A stretch of DNA of 64,000 nucleotides, taken from NCBI RefSeq assembly GCF_003633615.1, contig NZ_RBKU01000001.1:2852001-2916000 (forward strand), written 5' to 3'. The notes under the pieces were generated by a model that was not told where the DNA came from, made no database searches, and worked only from the letters and a program-made list of their open reading frames with translations. How positions within the stretch are numbered: position 1 is the first letter of the stretch; each line of letters opens with the position of its first letter. The translations under genes were made by a program, and so were the position numbers. Below are positions 1-8,076 of the stretch, piece by piece. The DNA comes from Mucilaginibacter gracilis. Its GTDB lineage: Bacteria; Bacteroidota; Bacteroidia; Sphingobacteriales; Sphingobacteriaceae.

Positions 1-697
1 TGTATTCAAATACTTCGCTGCTGCGTTCGCCAAGTTTACCCGGTGCTGCTTCCAGGTTTTTATCCTGAATGGCTGCCATCACTTCGGCGGGGGTAATTTT
101 GTAGGCCGCCAATTGGCCAGGCTTAAGCCAAACACGCATAGAGTAATCTTTAACGCCACCAAATATGGTTGCGTTACCAATGCCTGCTATACGTTTTATT
201 TCGGGTATAATATTGATTTGGGCGTAGTTGGCCACAAAAGCCTGGTCGTATTTTTTAGGATCTTCGGTATACATACCAACGGCACCAATTAAACTGTTTT
301 GCTGTTTGGTGGTGGTTATACCTTGTTGTACAACTTCGGCAGGTAACTGGCTTGTGGCTTGTGTTACCCGGTTTTGAACGTTTACCGCAGCCTGGTCTGG
401 ATTGGTACCTTGTTTAAAGTAAACGGTAATAGCCAAAGTACCATCGTTACTGGCGGTTGAGCTCATATAGCTCATGTTTTCAACACCATTAATTGATTCT
501 TCTAACGATGGCGCTACCGAACGCAGCACAGTTTCGGCATTGGCGCCGGGATATACGGCTGCTACTAATACAGCAGGCGGCGCAATATCCGGAAACTGTT
601 GTAAAGGCAAATTGTTTAAGCCAAGTATACCCAATATCACCAATAAGATGGAGATAACGGTTGAAAGTACCGGCCTTTCTATAAATTTTTGGAACAT
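1..697 (-). CDS. RND efflux pump inner-membrane transporter (AcrB/MexB-like), N-terminal part
   Basis: The reading frame starts at an ATG (695-697, minus strand) and stays open for 232 codons to the window edge, so only the N-terminal fifth of a roughly 1,050-residue transporter is present. It begins MFQKFIERPVLSTVISILLV, the usual first membrane helix of the HAE1 family. The porter-domain sequences TLAITVYFKQGTNPDQAAV and QNRVTQATSQLP follow, as in AcrB. RND transporters are proton-driven trimers that export drugs and other hydrophobic compounds through an adaptor and an outer-membrane channel. The adaptor gene lies just upstream on the same strand (854-1987), separated by a periodic inverted repeat. 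The TetR gene at 2236 is the probable repressor. The substrate cannot be read from this fragment. Confidence 0.93.
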   Translation of the reverse strand, partial: MFQKFIERPVLSTVISILLVILGILGLNNLPLQQFPDIAPPAVLVAAVYPGANAETVLRSVAPSLEESINGVENMSYMSSTASNDGTLAITVYFKQGTNPDQAAVNVQNRVTQATSQLPAEVVQQGITTTKQQNSLIGAVGMYTEDPKKYDQAFVANYAQINIIPEIKRIAGIGNATIFGGVKDYSMRVWLKPGQLAAYKITPAEVMAAIQDKNLEAAPGKLGERSSEVFEY

Positions 698-715
698 GAT
701 TTCTTTATTTAGCAG

Positions 716-846
716 AGGCAAGAAGCGAGTGGCGGGAAGCAAGAACCAAGATGCAGGAAGCAAGATAGATTGGTCTTTATCTTCGCCTTTGCTTTATATC
801 TTGATTCCTGATTCTTACATCTTGACTCTCATTCTTACCTCTTGAT
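716..846. repeat. Degenerate 7-bp-period inverted repeat between adaptor and pump genes
   Basis: The left arm (about 719-770) repeats a roughly 7-bp unit of the form NNCAAGA. The right arm (about 795-843) repeats the complementary TCTTGAN unit, with one 6-bp slip. The arms can pair imperfectly into a long hairpin. The element lies inside the efflux operon between the adaptor stop and the pump start, so it could modulate how much pump is made relative to adaptor. It belongs to the same class as the elements at 10741, 16394, 35078 and 43781. Confidence 0.7.
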
Positions 847-853
847 TCTTGTT

Positions 854-1987
854 TTAGTTTTTAGCTACTTTAGCGGGAGCAGGTTCGGGATGTATCACGG
901 TGCCTTCTTGCAGGTGGTCAAAACCGCTAACCACTATTTGGTCGCCTGGCTTTACGCCGTCTTTAACCAGGTAGTTGGTTCCGCTTTTTCCGATGATGGT
1001 GATTGGCAATTTTTTAACCTTGTTGCTATCGGCAACGGCAAAAACAAATACCTTATCCTGCATTTCCATAGTGGCCGATTGTGGTACAACCAAAGCATTG
1101 TTGTGTTGTAAGCTCAAACGTACCTTACCCGTATTGCCCGACCGTAATAAACCTTGTGCGTTGGGGAAACTTGCCCTTAGTGTAATAGCACCGGTGTTTT
1201 TATCAAACTGTCCGTCTATCATGTCTATTTTCCCTTGTTGGCTATACTCGCTGTTATCGGTTAATAATAACGATACCGATGGCAGGTGTTTTAATTTATC
1301 GCCCAGGGTACCACCAGGGTATTGCTCTTTAAAGTTGATAAAGTCCTGTTCGCTTAACGAGAAGTAAACATGCACGTTATGCACGTCTGATAGTTGTGTA
1401 AGTGCTTCAACATCGGTAGGAGCCACAAGGCTACCTTGTTTTTTTAGCAGGCGGCCTATGTAACCGTTTACAGGTGCTTTAATGGTTGTATAGCCTAGGT
1501 TAATTTGAGCGGTAGCAACATTGGCTTTAGCCTGCTCTACATTGGCCTTAGCTATTTGGTAAGTTGCACGGGCCGTTTTAAGCTGATAATCGGAAACTAC
1601 TTTGTTTTGTACCAGAGGGGTAAGCTTGTCAATTTCTAACTGAGCGTTTAGCACTGCGCCTTCGGCGGAGTGTTGCGCTGCCAGGGCATTGTTTAGCTGT
1701 GCGCGATAAGGTTGGTCGTTAATTTTAAACAACGGTTCGCCTGCTTTAACAAAGGCACCTTCGTCAATAAAAACCTTGTCGAGCGAGCCACTTACCTGAG
1801 GGCGTACCTCAACGTTAACTGCACCTTCAACAGAGGCGGGATATTCCTGATAAGTGGTTTGATTACCGGCTACTATGCTAACTACCGGTAACGACGGGGG
1901 AGGCGTTGCCGCCGGAGCCTGCGGCTTTGAAGCGCAGCCGTATAATGATATTGCGATTAACGCGAAATAGATACTTTTCATGACCAT
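854..1987 (-). CDS. RND efflux periplasmic adaptor (membrane fusion protein), lipoprotein
   Basis: This 377-residue protein has the AcrA/MexA adaptor layout. A lipoprotein signal ends in the lipobox LYGC, with the lipidated Cys near residue 18. A first barrel/lipoyl half reads VEVRPQVSGSLDKVFIDEGA and GEPLFKINDQPY. A helical hairpin covers about residues 95-160 (ALAAQHSAEGAVLNAQLEID onward). The second lipoyl half is TTIKAPVNGYIGRL, followed by beta-barrel and membrane-proximal domains. It should anchor in the inner membrane and link the RND transporter encoded downstream (1-697) to an outer-membrane channel that is not in the window. A second ATG two codons in (1981) is an equally possible start. 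The two operator-like palindromes at 2081-2113 lie about 100 bp upstream. Confidence 0.95.
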   Translation of the reverse strand: MVMKSIYFALIAISLYGCASKPQAPAATPPPSLPVVSIVAGNQTTYQEYPASVEGAVNVEVRPQVSGSLDKVFIDEGAFVKAGEPLFKINDQPYRAQLNNALAAQHSAEGAVLNAQLEIDKLTPLVQNKVVSDYQLKTARATYQIAKANVEQAKANVATAQINLGYTTIKAPVNGYIGRLLKKQGSLVAPTDVEALTQLSDVHNVHVYFSLSEQDFINFKEQYPGGTLGDKLKHLPSVSLLLTDNSEYSQQGKIDMIDGQFDKNTGAITLRASFPNAQGLLRSGNTGKVRLSLQHNNALVVPQSATMEMQDKVFVFAVADSNKVKKLPITIIGKSGTNYLVKDGVKPGDQIVVSGFDHLQEGTVIHPEPAPAKVAKN

Positions 1988-2080
1988 TTGATTTGAAGTG
2001 TTTGTAAAATTTGTTGTGTTTGTTTGCCTTGCTAGGCTATATGGTAGTGTTGCTGTGTTTGCTAACGGTTAAAAAGAATA

Positions 2081-2113
2081 TTTAACATTGTTAAATTATT
2101 TAACGATGTTAAA
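2081..2113. promoter_or_regulatory. Two palindromic operator-like sites upstream of the efflux operon
   Basis: TTTAACATTGTTAAA (2081-2095) is a perfect 7+1+7 palindrome, and TTTAACGATGTTAAA (2099-2113) differs by one base of symmetry. Their starts are 18 bp apart, so they lie on nearly the same face of the helix. They sit between the TetR gene and the adaptor start, where a TetR-family repressor of the pump would bind. The link to this TetR protein is inferred from position and symmetry. Confidence 0.6.
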
Positions 2114-2235
2114 ATAATGTTACGGGGTTTGGGTTTCTTTTTCATGATTATGTTCGATTTTGTTTCTGAATGTAATTGGCTCATTAAAGTGCAACCGCAG
2201 TGATGGCTTGCATTTTTTAAGGTGCCGGGTATTGT

Positions 2236-2829
2236 TTAGTCGTTTAGCGACCGTGTTATGCCATTAATGGCGGTTATGAGTACCTCATGGTTCATCTCGT
2301 CAGACCGGCCACGCTTTAAAAGATTAATTGATATGAGGCCGTGTATTACCGACCAAAAGGTGAAATATTTTGTGCATACCTCATCTTCAGTAGGCTTGTT
2401 CATTATTTGCTCTATCACCTCGGCTATCAAATTATATGGTACTTCCGATTCGGGGATAATTTTGGCCAGTTCGCAACAATTGGTATTAACGCCAAACATT
2501 ACCTGGTATAATTCTTTTTCGGCAAAGGCAAAGTTCCAGTAGGCAAGCCACATTGCTTCCAGTTGCTTGGCCGGTAATTGATGTTGGTTTTTTGCCAACT
2601 CCATATCCCGCGACAGCAATAAAAAACCTTTTCGCGTAAGTTCCAGTATAATAGCTTCTTTATTAGCAAAATACTCATAAATGAGCGGTGCGGTGTATTC
2701 AATAACATCTGCAATTTTGCGCATGCTTAATGCTTGCCATCCCTCTTCCTTTACAATTTGAAGCGAAGCATCCAGAATATTTATTCTGGTTTCCTCTTTC
2801 AAACGTAGTATCCTATCCTTGCTTGCCAT
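2236..2829 (-). CDS. TetR/AcrR-family transcriptional regulator
   Basis: This 197-residue protein has an N-terminal TetR helix-turn-helix at about residues 10-55. It reads INILDASLQIVKEEGW, then MRKIADVIEYTAPLIYEYF and ANKEAIILEL. The C-terminal ligand-binding/dimerisation half is unassigned, as usual for the family. TetR proteins typically repress adjacent efflux genes until a pump substrate binds. The gene lies upstream of the adaptor-pump operon on the same strand, with palindromic sites in the gap (2081-2113) and a different inverted repeat in front of its own start (2837-2861). Pump repression and autoregulation are therefore likely but inferred. Confidence 0.92.
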   Translation of the reverse strand: MASKDRILRLKEETRINILDASLQIVKEEGWQALSMRKIADVIEYTAPLIYEYFANKEAIILELTRKGFLLLSRDMELAKNQHQLPAKQLEAMWLAYWNFAFAEKELYQVMFGVNTNCCELAKIIPESEVPYNLIAEVIEQIMNKPTEDEVCTKYFTFWSVIHGLISINLLKRGRSDEMNHEVLITAINGITRSLND

Positions 2830-2836
2830 GTTTAAT

Positions 2837-2861
2837 ACGGTGTAAATTTATTTAACACCGT
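2837..2861. promoter_or_regulatory. Inverted repeat in front of the tetR start
   Basis: ACGGTGT and ACACCGT form perfect 7-bp arms around an 11-bp AT-rich centre, 8 bp upstream of the tetR start codon on the minus strand. The location suggests an autoregulatory operator. The arm sequence differs from the TTTAACA sites at 2081-2113, apart from a shared TTTAACA-like half on one side. Confidence 0.45.
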
Positions 2862-2983
2862 TCAGCAAATGTACAGCGATAAGTGATTTGTAATCTACAT
2901 AGAAATGTAAAATTGAACGTAGGGTTTAAAAAAACATGGCAACTTGGCCACATAATAATTTATAAACCTAATTGTTACCCGCG

Positions 2984-3991
2984 CTATTTATTAACTATTT
3001 TTTGATAAAGGCTCCAGTAATCACTCGCCATTTTCTCTTTCGAGAAATTGTCTTTGGCCCATTGGGTGCAGTTGTAACGGTTTATGCGCGGAATTTGCTT
3101 AACGGCGTCAACAGCTTCGTCAACGGTATTAACCAGGAAACCCGTTTGTTTATCTTTAATTAGTTCGGGCATCGAGCCTTTATTAAATGCAATTACCGGA
3201 GTGCCGCAAATCATGGCTTCGGCCACGCTCATGCCAAAAGGCTCGTTAAAGTTAATGGGGTGCAACAGTGCCGCTGCATTGCTCAACAACTCTTTCCGTT
3301 TTTCGGGCCCGGCATGGCCAATAAATTGTATCTGTTTGTTTAAGTGCGGTTCAACTTTTTGCTTAAAATAGTTTTCGTCTTGTACAATGCCCGCAATTAT
3401 TAGGCGGCGTTTACTCTTTATGGCTATTTCAACAGCCTCGGCTGTACCTTTGTCATGGTGTATGCGGCCAAAGTATAGTAAATAATCATCGGGCGAATCG
3501 TTAAAGCTAAAGGCATCCAGGTCAAGCCCGTTGTAAACCGTAGCCAGATAGCGAAGATCGGCACTGCGGTCGGCATTGCTGATGGATACATAGTGCGAAT
3601 TATGGTTATACTTTTTATAAACCGGAATTATCCGCGGCGACGAAAACCCATGAATGGTGGTTATCATGGGTGTTTTAATAAGCTTTGAATAGGTGAGGGG
3701 CAAAAAATCAAAATTATTGTGGATGATATCAAACTCACCGGCGCGCTCCATTACGTTGCTGATGTGCAGGCATTCCAGCACTTTGGCATCCTGGGTATTA
3801 TCTTCGGCATAACCAGTTTCGCAAACAGAAGCCAGCTTACCCTGGGTGATAGAATCGCCGGTGGCAAATAAGGTAACCTGGCCGCCTAAGTTAATTATGC
3901 CTTCGGCAATGTTTGATGCTATTTGTTCCCACGGGCCATAATGCCTGGGCGGGGTTCGCCATGCTACGGGTGCAAGTACAGCTATTTTCAT
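2984..3991 (-). CDS. Glycosyltransferase, GT4 family
   Basis: This 335-residue GT-B fold glycosyltransferase opens with MKIAVLAPVAWRTPPRHYGP, a typical N-terminal Rossmann strand and glycine-rich acceptor loop. The donor-binding half carries LLYFGRIHHDKGTAEAVEIA and the family-4 signature FNEPFGMSVAEAMICGTPVI, whose EPFG...E segment binds the nucleotide-sugar. No membrane segment or signal peptide is apparent, so it should act in the cytoplasm on a lipid-linked or soluble acceptor. It follows the glycosyltransferase-fusion gene at 4133-6409 on the same strand, with a hairpin in between, which suggests a shared glycan pathway. Donor and product cannot be assigned. Confidence 0.92.
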   Translation of the reverse strand: MKIAVLAPVAWRTPPRHYGPWEQIASNIAEGIINLGGQVTLFATGDSITQGKLASVCETGYAEDNTQDAKVLECLHISNVMERAGEFDIIHNNFDFLPLTYSKLIKTPMITTIHGFSSPRIIPVYKKYNHNSHYVSISNADRSADLRYLATVYNGLDLDAFSFNDSPDDYLLYFGRIHHDKGTAEAVEIAIKSKRRLIIAGIVQDENYFKQKVEPHLNKQIQFIGHAGPEKRKELLSNAAALLHPINFNEPFGMSVAEAMICGTPVIAFNKGSMPELIKDKQTGFLVNTVDEAVDAVKQIPRINRYNCTQWAKDNFSKEKMASDYWSLYQKIVNK

Positions 3992-4055
3992 AAAATTATA
4001 CAGGTTTAAGTTATGCCCGCTTGCTGCGGAAATGGCCTTTGGTTGGCGTAAGGTA

Positions 4056-4085
4056 GTGATATGTTGATAAAAAGCAGCATATCAC
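4056..4085 (-). terminator. Hairpin after the glycosyltransferase fusion gene
   Basis: GTGATATGTTG and CAGCATATCAC pair over 11 positions, with one G-T pair and an 8-base loop. No clear T-run follows on the minus strand, so this could be a weak terminator or an mRNA-stabilising hairpin in the gap before the 2984-3991 gene. Confidence 0.4.
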
Positions 4086-4132
4086 CATTTAATAATCAAT
4101 ACCTCTCCGAACCGATTTTTTAATGTTATTGA

Positions 4133-6409
4133 TTAGCACAACTGAATAGTTTGCCCATATTTATGATACTCATACTCTAACTCAAAGGCTTTTAATACCG
4201 TTAGGTGACTAATTAAATAAGCCAGTGTACTTTCGGCACCCTGGTTACGGTTTATGCCTGTTGGCAAAATACCATCGCAGCAGCCCTTGGTTTCATGGTC
4301 GTACAAGGGGGCGCGAAGCGTGTTTTCTCCTAAAAACCACATATAGCAGGCAAACATCTTTTCAATGTATTCGGGTTTGTGCCATATTTGGTATGCCTGG
4401 AAGTTCATGAGCACCATAGCCATGGTTTCTATAGCTTGCTGGTCGTAAAGCGGAAACTCGCCGCCTTTGTGATACCAGCCCTCGTTGCCAACAGGGGTAA
4501 GGTAACCGTTACTCAAGGTAAGTTTATCTAAAAACGCCATCGATTCCAGGGCTACTTCTCTAACCTTGCTGTCGCCTGTAATTTCGCAGGCATGCATTAA
4601 AGCCAAGGGTAATATGGCATTATCATAGGTCATTTTTTCTTCAAACCAGTGCCATTCTTCGTCGTGATGTGCCGCGTACGAATCCATCAATGGCGTGGTT
4701 AGCCTGTTCATCTCGTTAAGCATGCCTTCATCTGCCGGAAATACTTTTAGGTATAGTGCCACGCCAATAATGGTATTAGCCAGGCCACGCAAATGATACA
4801 AATTTTTAAACTGTTGCACCGCCTTGTGAAATATCTCAACAGCAAACTCACGGTAAGAGTTATTAGTGGCACAATTAATTAAATACCCTAACGACCATAT
4901 GGTACGGCCAAAAGAATCTTCGGAACCTATATCATCAAGATACTGCCTGCTAAAACTTAAAAAATTGCGAAAGTTACCATCCTCTGTTTGCATGTAATGG
5001 ATGTAACTGAGGTAAATAGGCAGTAATTTTAAGGCTTCGGGGCTTTTGTTGCGCTGGTAGGCCATTAGCGCCATAATAAGGGCGCGGGCATTATCATCCA
5101 AACAATAACCTTCTTTTAAATTAGGAATGCCAAATTTAGCATGTTGCACTATGCCGGTATCGTCGGTTAACCTCAGCACGTGGTCGAGGCTAAAGCGTGG
5201 CATAATTTCGGGGTCAACAATAGTACTTGCCAAGTTTTTCTCTGTATTATCATGCCTTGCCAAAGCTTGCTGAGATACCTTAATGTATTCGGCTCCAATT
5301 TTAGGGTAGCGCAAATGCAAACCGTAATTGTAGGCGTTACGCTTCAACTGAGTAAGCGATTCGCTGTTGCCTAATAAATCGTTAACAATGGCGGCTAATT
5401 GCTCGTCATCCTTAAAATCAAATATCCGGCCCCTGTCGTCGGCCAAAAGCTCGGTAGCATGCCAATAAGGTGTTGATACCACGGCTGCACCCGCGCCTAT
5501 TGCGTATGACAAGGTGCCACTGGTAATTTGTGCTTCGTTTAAATAAGGAGTAATGTAAATATCAACAGCAGTTAAGTACTGAAACAACTCTTCTTCGGAT
5601 ACAAATTTATTGATGAAGGTTATGTTTTTACTTACTCCTAATTGGTTTGCAAGCCGTTTTAAACTATCCCTATATTCCTCGCCGTTATTTTTTAAAACTC
5701 CGGGATGAGTGTTACCTAAAATAACATACATAACATCGGGGTTTTGCTTAACTATAGCCGGGAGCGCCCTAATTACAGTTTCGAGGCCCTTATTGCGGCT
5801 TATTAACCCAAAGGTGAATAGCACCCTGTGGTTTTTAAAGGCAGGTAGTTTTTTAAGCTCGTTTTTTTCGTCGGCTTCCAGGTCGGGTACGCCATGTTCA
5901 ATTATTTGTAGCTTTTCGGCTGGTATCTCGTAAATATCAATTAAAAACTCAATGGCGCGCTTACTCATTACAATTACCTTGGCCGATTGATCGGCAATTT
6001 CGCGCATAATTATTTTTTGCACAAAGCTGGGTTCGCGCAGTACGGTATGCAGCACGGTTATGAGCGGTTTTTGGAGCCTGTTGATGAGCGGTAGTATGTA
6101 AATGCCGCTTTCGCCGCCATAAATACCAAATTCGTGCTCCATTATGCAAACATCGGCGTTACTGGTGTTAAGGTAATTGGCGGCCCGTATGTAATCTTTT
6201 TGGTGGTCTTGCCTGATGATAAATTTAACCTCTTCCGGATATTCGTATTCTTTTAAAGTTTCAGAATCATTAATGGCTACAACAAAACCGCTTTGTGTAA
6301 GCGCATCTTTACCTGTGAAATTGGAGTTAACAGCTCCTACCAAATTTTGATTGAATGTTGCTATACCGCATTCACGCGGCGGATACGTTGATATATAAGC
6401 AATGCGCAT
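4133..6409 (-). CDS. GT4 glycosyltransferase fused to an alpha/alpha-barrel glycosidase-like domain
   Basis: The chosen start (ATG 6407-6409) gives 758 residues beginning MRIAYISTYPPRECGIATF. An upstream in-frame start at 6514 would add 35 Cys- and His-rich residues that do not look like a glycosyltransferase N-terminus. Residues 1 to about 380 are a GT-B glycosyltransferase, with LFTFGLISRNKGLETVIRAL and ITSGTLSYAIGAGAAVVSTP. From about residue 400 onward the sequence is a helical array with segments such as YCLDDNARALIMALMAY, EDSFGRTIWSLGYLI and MTYDNAILPLALMHA. These resemble a six-hairpin (alpha/alpha)6 glycosidase barrel. The fusion suggests a glycan-making and a glycan-trimming or carbohydrate-binding module acting together. 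The partner glycosyltransferase is downstream (2984-3991). The 247 bp upstream (6410-6656) hold no gene I can support. Confidence 0.85.
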   Translation of the reverse strand: MRIAYISTYPPRECGIATFNQNLVGAVNSNFTGKDALTQSGFVVAINDSETLKEYEYPEEVKFIIRQDHQKDYIRAANYLNTSNADVCIMEHEFGIYGGESGIYILPLINRLQKPLITVLHTVLREPSFVQKIIMREIADQSAKVIVMSKRAIEFLIDIYEIPAEKLQIIEHGVPDLEADEKNELKKLPAFKNHRVLFTFGLISRNKGLETVIRALPAIVKQNPDVMYVILGNTHPGVLKNNGEEYRDSLKRLANQLGVSKNITFINKFVSEEELFQYLTAVDIYITPYLNEAQITSGTLSYAIGAGAAVVSTPYWHATELLADDRGRIFDFKDDEQLAAIVNDLLGNSESLTQLKRNAYNYGLHLRYPKIGAEYIKVSQQALARHDNTEKNLASTIVDPEIMPRFSLDHVLRLTDDTGIVQHAKFGIPNLKEGYCLDDNARALIMALMAYQRNKSPEALKLLPIYLSYIHYMQTEDGNFRNFLSFSRQYLDDIGSEDSFGRTIWSLGYLINCATNNSYREFAVEIFHKAVQQFKNLYHLRGLANTIIGVALYLKVFPADEGMLNEMNRLTTPLMDSYAAHHDEEWHWFEEKMTYDNAILPLALMHACEITGDSKVREVALESMAFLDKLTLSNGYLTPVGNEGWYHKGGEFPLYDQQAIETMAMVLMNFQAYQIWHKPEYIEKMFACYMWFLGENTLRAPLYDHETKGCCDGILPTGINRNQGAESTLAYLISHLTVLKAFELEYEYHKYGQTIQLC

Positions 6410-6656
6410 ACAAAGTATATGTGTTTTAGATAGTGTGATGGAATAACAGCAATTAAGTAGCTTTGTTTGGCAGCAATGCCCATGGCGGGGCAATTTATGG
6501 AACACACCAATCAATTTGCTGTGCCCATTGTATTAATTGGACGGCACCTAAAAGCCCAATTGATGCCAAGGATAGGATAATGATAGGAAGCGAGCTGATG
6601 CAATGATTGCTTGCATCAAAACATTAGGCCTACGCCGGGGAAACCGGCTAAAAGGA

Positions 6657-6815
6657 TTAATTGAATAGCTTTTTTAGCAGATAAATAAACCACCTGAGTA
6701 GATAGCCAATTAAAACCAGCGCCAAAATAACTACCAAAATTGTTGCCCAATCAACACTTAAAAATAGCAGGGTATGCCATAGGGGGGTATTTTGATTATA
6801 GATATTTTGCGCCAT
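6657..6815 (-). CDS. Small single-pass membrane protein, 52 residues
   Basis: This short frame starts at ATG 6813-6815, just 13 bp after the aminotransferase stop, and ends at TAA 6657-6659. It begins MAQNIYNQNTPLWHTLLF and carries one strong hydrophobic stretch at about residues 24-41 (ATILVVILALVLIGYLLR). It ends in a basic amphipathic tail, WFIYLLKKLFN. Close coupling to the preceding gene and the well-formed membrane segment with a positive-inside tail argue that it is real. The function is unknown and I recognise no family. It could also be a chance hydrophobic frame. Confidence 0.5.
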   Translation of the reverse strand: MAQNIYNQNTPLWHTLLFLSVDWATILVVILALVLIGYLLRWFIYLLKKLFN

Positions 6816-6828
6816 TGTAACTTTTTTA

Positions 6829-8016
6829 TCACGAATAATAATCCAAGGCCTCTAAAATAACATTGCAGGCCATTGTTAACTCATCATGGGTAATAATTAA
6901 AGGGGGGGCCAGGCGCATAGAATTGGTACAGTGTAAAAACCAGTCGGTAATTACACCGTTTTCGATGCAGCGGTCTATCACTTTTTTGTTAAACTCAAAG
7001 TTTTTAAGCTCAATGGCCATAATGAGGCCCTTCCCACGTACCTCGCGTATAGCAGGGTGTACCAAAAGGGCACGCATCAGGGCTTCTTTTTGTTTAACCT
7101 GCTCAATTAAATTTTCGCTAAACAAAACCTCCAATCCGGCTAAACCGGCGGCACAACAAACCGGGTGCCCACCAAAAGTGGTAATATGCCCCAAAATAGG
7201 GTTTTCGCGCAGCGAATCCATTATTTGAGCCGACGATACAAACGCACCTATAGGCATACCGCCGCCTAAAGCTTTAGCCAATACCAAAATATCGGGCACA
7301 ATACCAAAATGCTCAAAGGCAAACATTTTACCTGTGCGGCCCATGGCAACCTGTATCTCGTCTAAAATAAGCAGGGTACCTGTATGGGTGCATCTTTGCC
7401 TTAGTGCTTGCATATAAGCCACATCGGGCACGCGTATGCCTGCTTCGCCTTGTATGGTTTCAATTAACACGCAGGCAGTTTCGGTAGTTATTTGCTCCAG
7501 GTGTGCCGCATCATTAAAATCAATAAATTGAATGCCGGGGAGCAGGGGGCGGTAAGCCTGCTTATACACTTCGTTACCCATAACGCTTAAAGCGCCATGT
7601 GTGCTGCCGTGGTACGAATTTTTGCAGGCAATAATATTACTGCGCCCCGTATATCGTTTGGCCAGTTTTAGGGCGCCCTCAATAGCTTCTGAGCCGGAGT
7701 TAACAAAGTAAGTACACTGAAGTTGCAGGGGTAGTAAGGAAGCCAGTTTTTCGGCAAATTTAACCTGCGGGGCCTGTATATATTCGCCATATACCATGAG
7801 GTGCATGTATTTTTCGGCCTGTTGAGTGATGGCCTCAATTACCCTTGGATGCGAGTGCCCGATGTTGCTTACGCCGATGCCCGATATTAAATCAAGATAA
7901 GGCTTCCCTTGCTTATCATATATATAAACGCCCCTGGCGCTTTCAAACTCAAGTAAAAGCGGGAAATGTGTAGTTTGCGCGTTATGGTTTAAAAAAAGCT
8001 GCCTCAGGGTTGTCAT
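6829..8016 (-). CDS. Class III pyridoxal-phosphate aminotransferase (acetylornithine/ornithine aminotransferase-like)
   Basis: The protein has 395 residues from the ATG at 8014-8016, beginning MTTLRQLFLNHNAQTTHFP. An earlier in-frame ATG at 8043 lies inside the terminator stem at 8023-8064, so it is rejected. Family features are LDLISGIGVSNIGHSHP, the cofactor-binding YFVNSGSEAIEGALKLAKRY, the aspartate motif LLILDEIQVAMGRTGKM, and the Schiff-base lysine in VLAKALGGGMPIGAF. Such enzymes move amino groups between omega-amino or acetylated amino acids and 2-oxoglutarate in the cytosol. The neighbours do not form an arginine pathway, so the substrate is uncertain. A small membrane-protein gene follows 13 bp behind its stop. 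Confidence 0.92.
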   Translation of the reverse strand: MTTLRQLFLNHNAQTTHFPLLLEFESARGVYIYDKQGKPYLDLISGIGVSNIGHSHPRVIEAITQQAEKYMHLMVYGEYIQAPQVKFAEKLASLLPLQLQCTYFVNSGSEAIEGALKLAKRYTGRSNIIACKNSYHGSTHGALSVMGNEVYKQAYRPLLPGIQFIDFNDAAHLEQITTETACVLIETIQGEAGIRVPDVAYMQALRQRCTHTGTLLILDEIQVAMGRTGKMFAFEHFGIVPDILVLAKALGGGMPIGAFVSSAQIMDSLRENPILGHITTFGGHPVCCAAGLAGLEVLFSENLIEQVKQKEALMRALLVHPAIREVRGKGLIMAIELKNFEFNKKVIDRCIENGVITDWFLHCTNSMRLAPPLIITHDELTMACNVILEALDYYS

Positions 8017-8022
8017 ACCGCA

Positions 8023-8064
8023 AAAATAACAAAGGCTCCGCATTACCGGAGCCTTTGTTATTTT
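8023..8064 (-). terminator. Strong intrinsic terminator after the sigma/anti-sigma operon
   Basis: A perfect 18-bp stem (arms 8023-8040 and 8047-8064, core AAAGGCTCCG) closes a 6-base loop. The T-rich ends on both strands allow bidirectional function. It lies 12 bp after the stop of the gene at 8077 and only a few bases before the aminotransferase start at 8016, so the aminotransferase transcript must start in or very near this hairpin or depend on read-through. Confidence 0.88.
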
Positions 8065-8076
8065 AAATTATAGTTT

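Noticed and set aside
6410..6514. Longer start for the glycosyltransferase fusion gene
   Set aside because: The extra 35 residues are Cys/His-rich and precede a textbook glycosyltransferase start (MRIAYISTYPP).
8017..8043. Longer start for the class III aminotransferase
   Set aside because: That start codon lies in the terminator stem at 8023-8064, and the extra residues do not fit the family.
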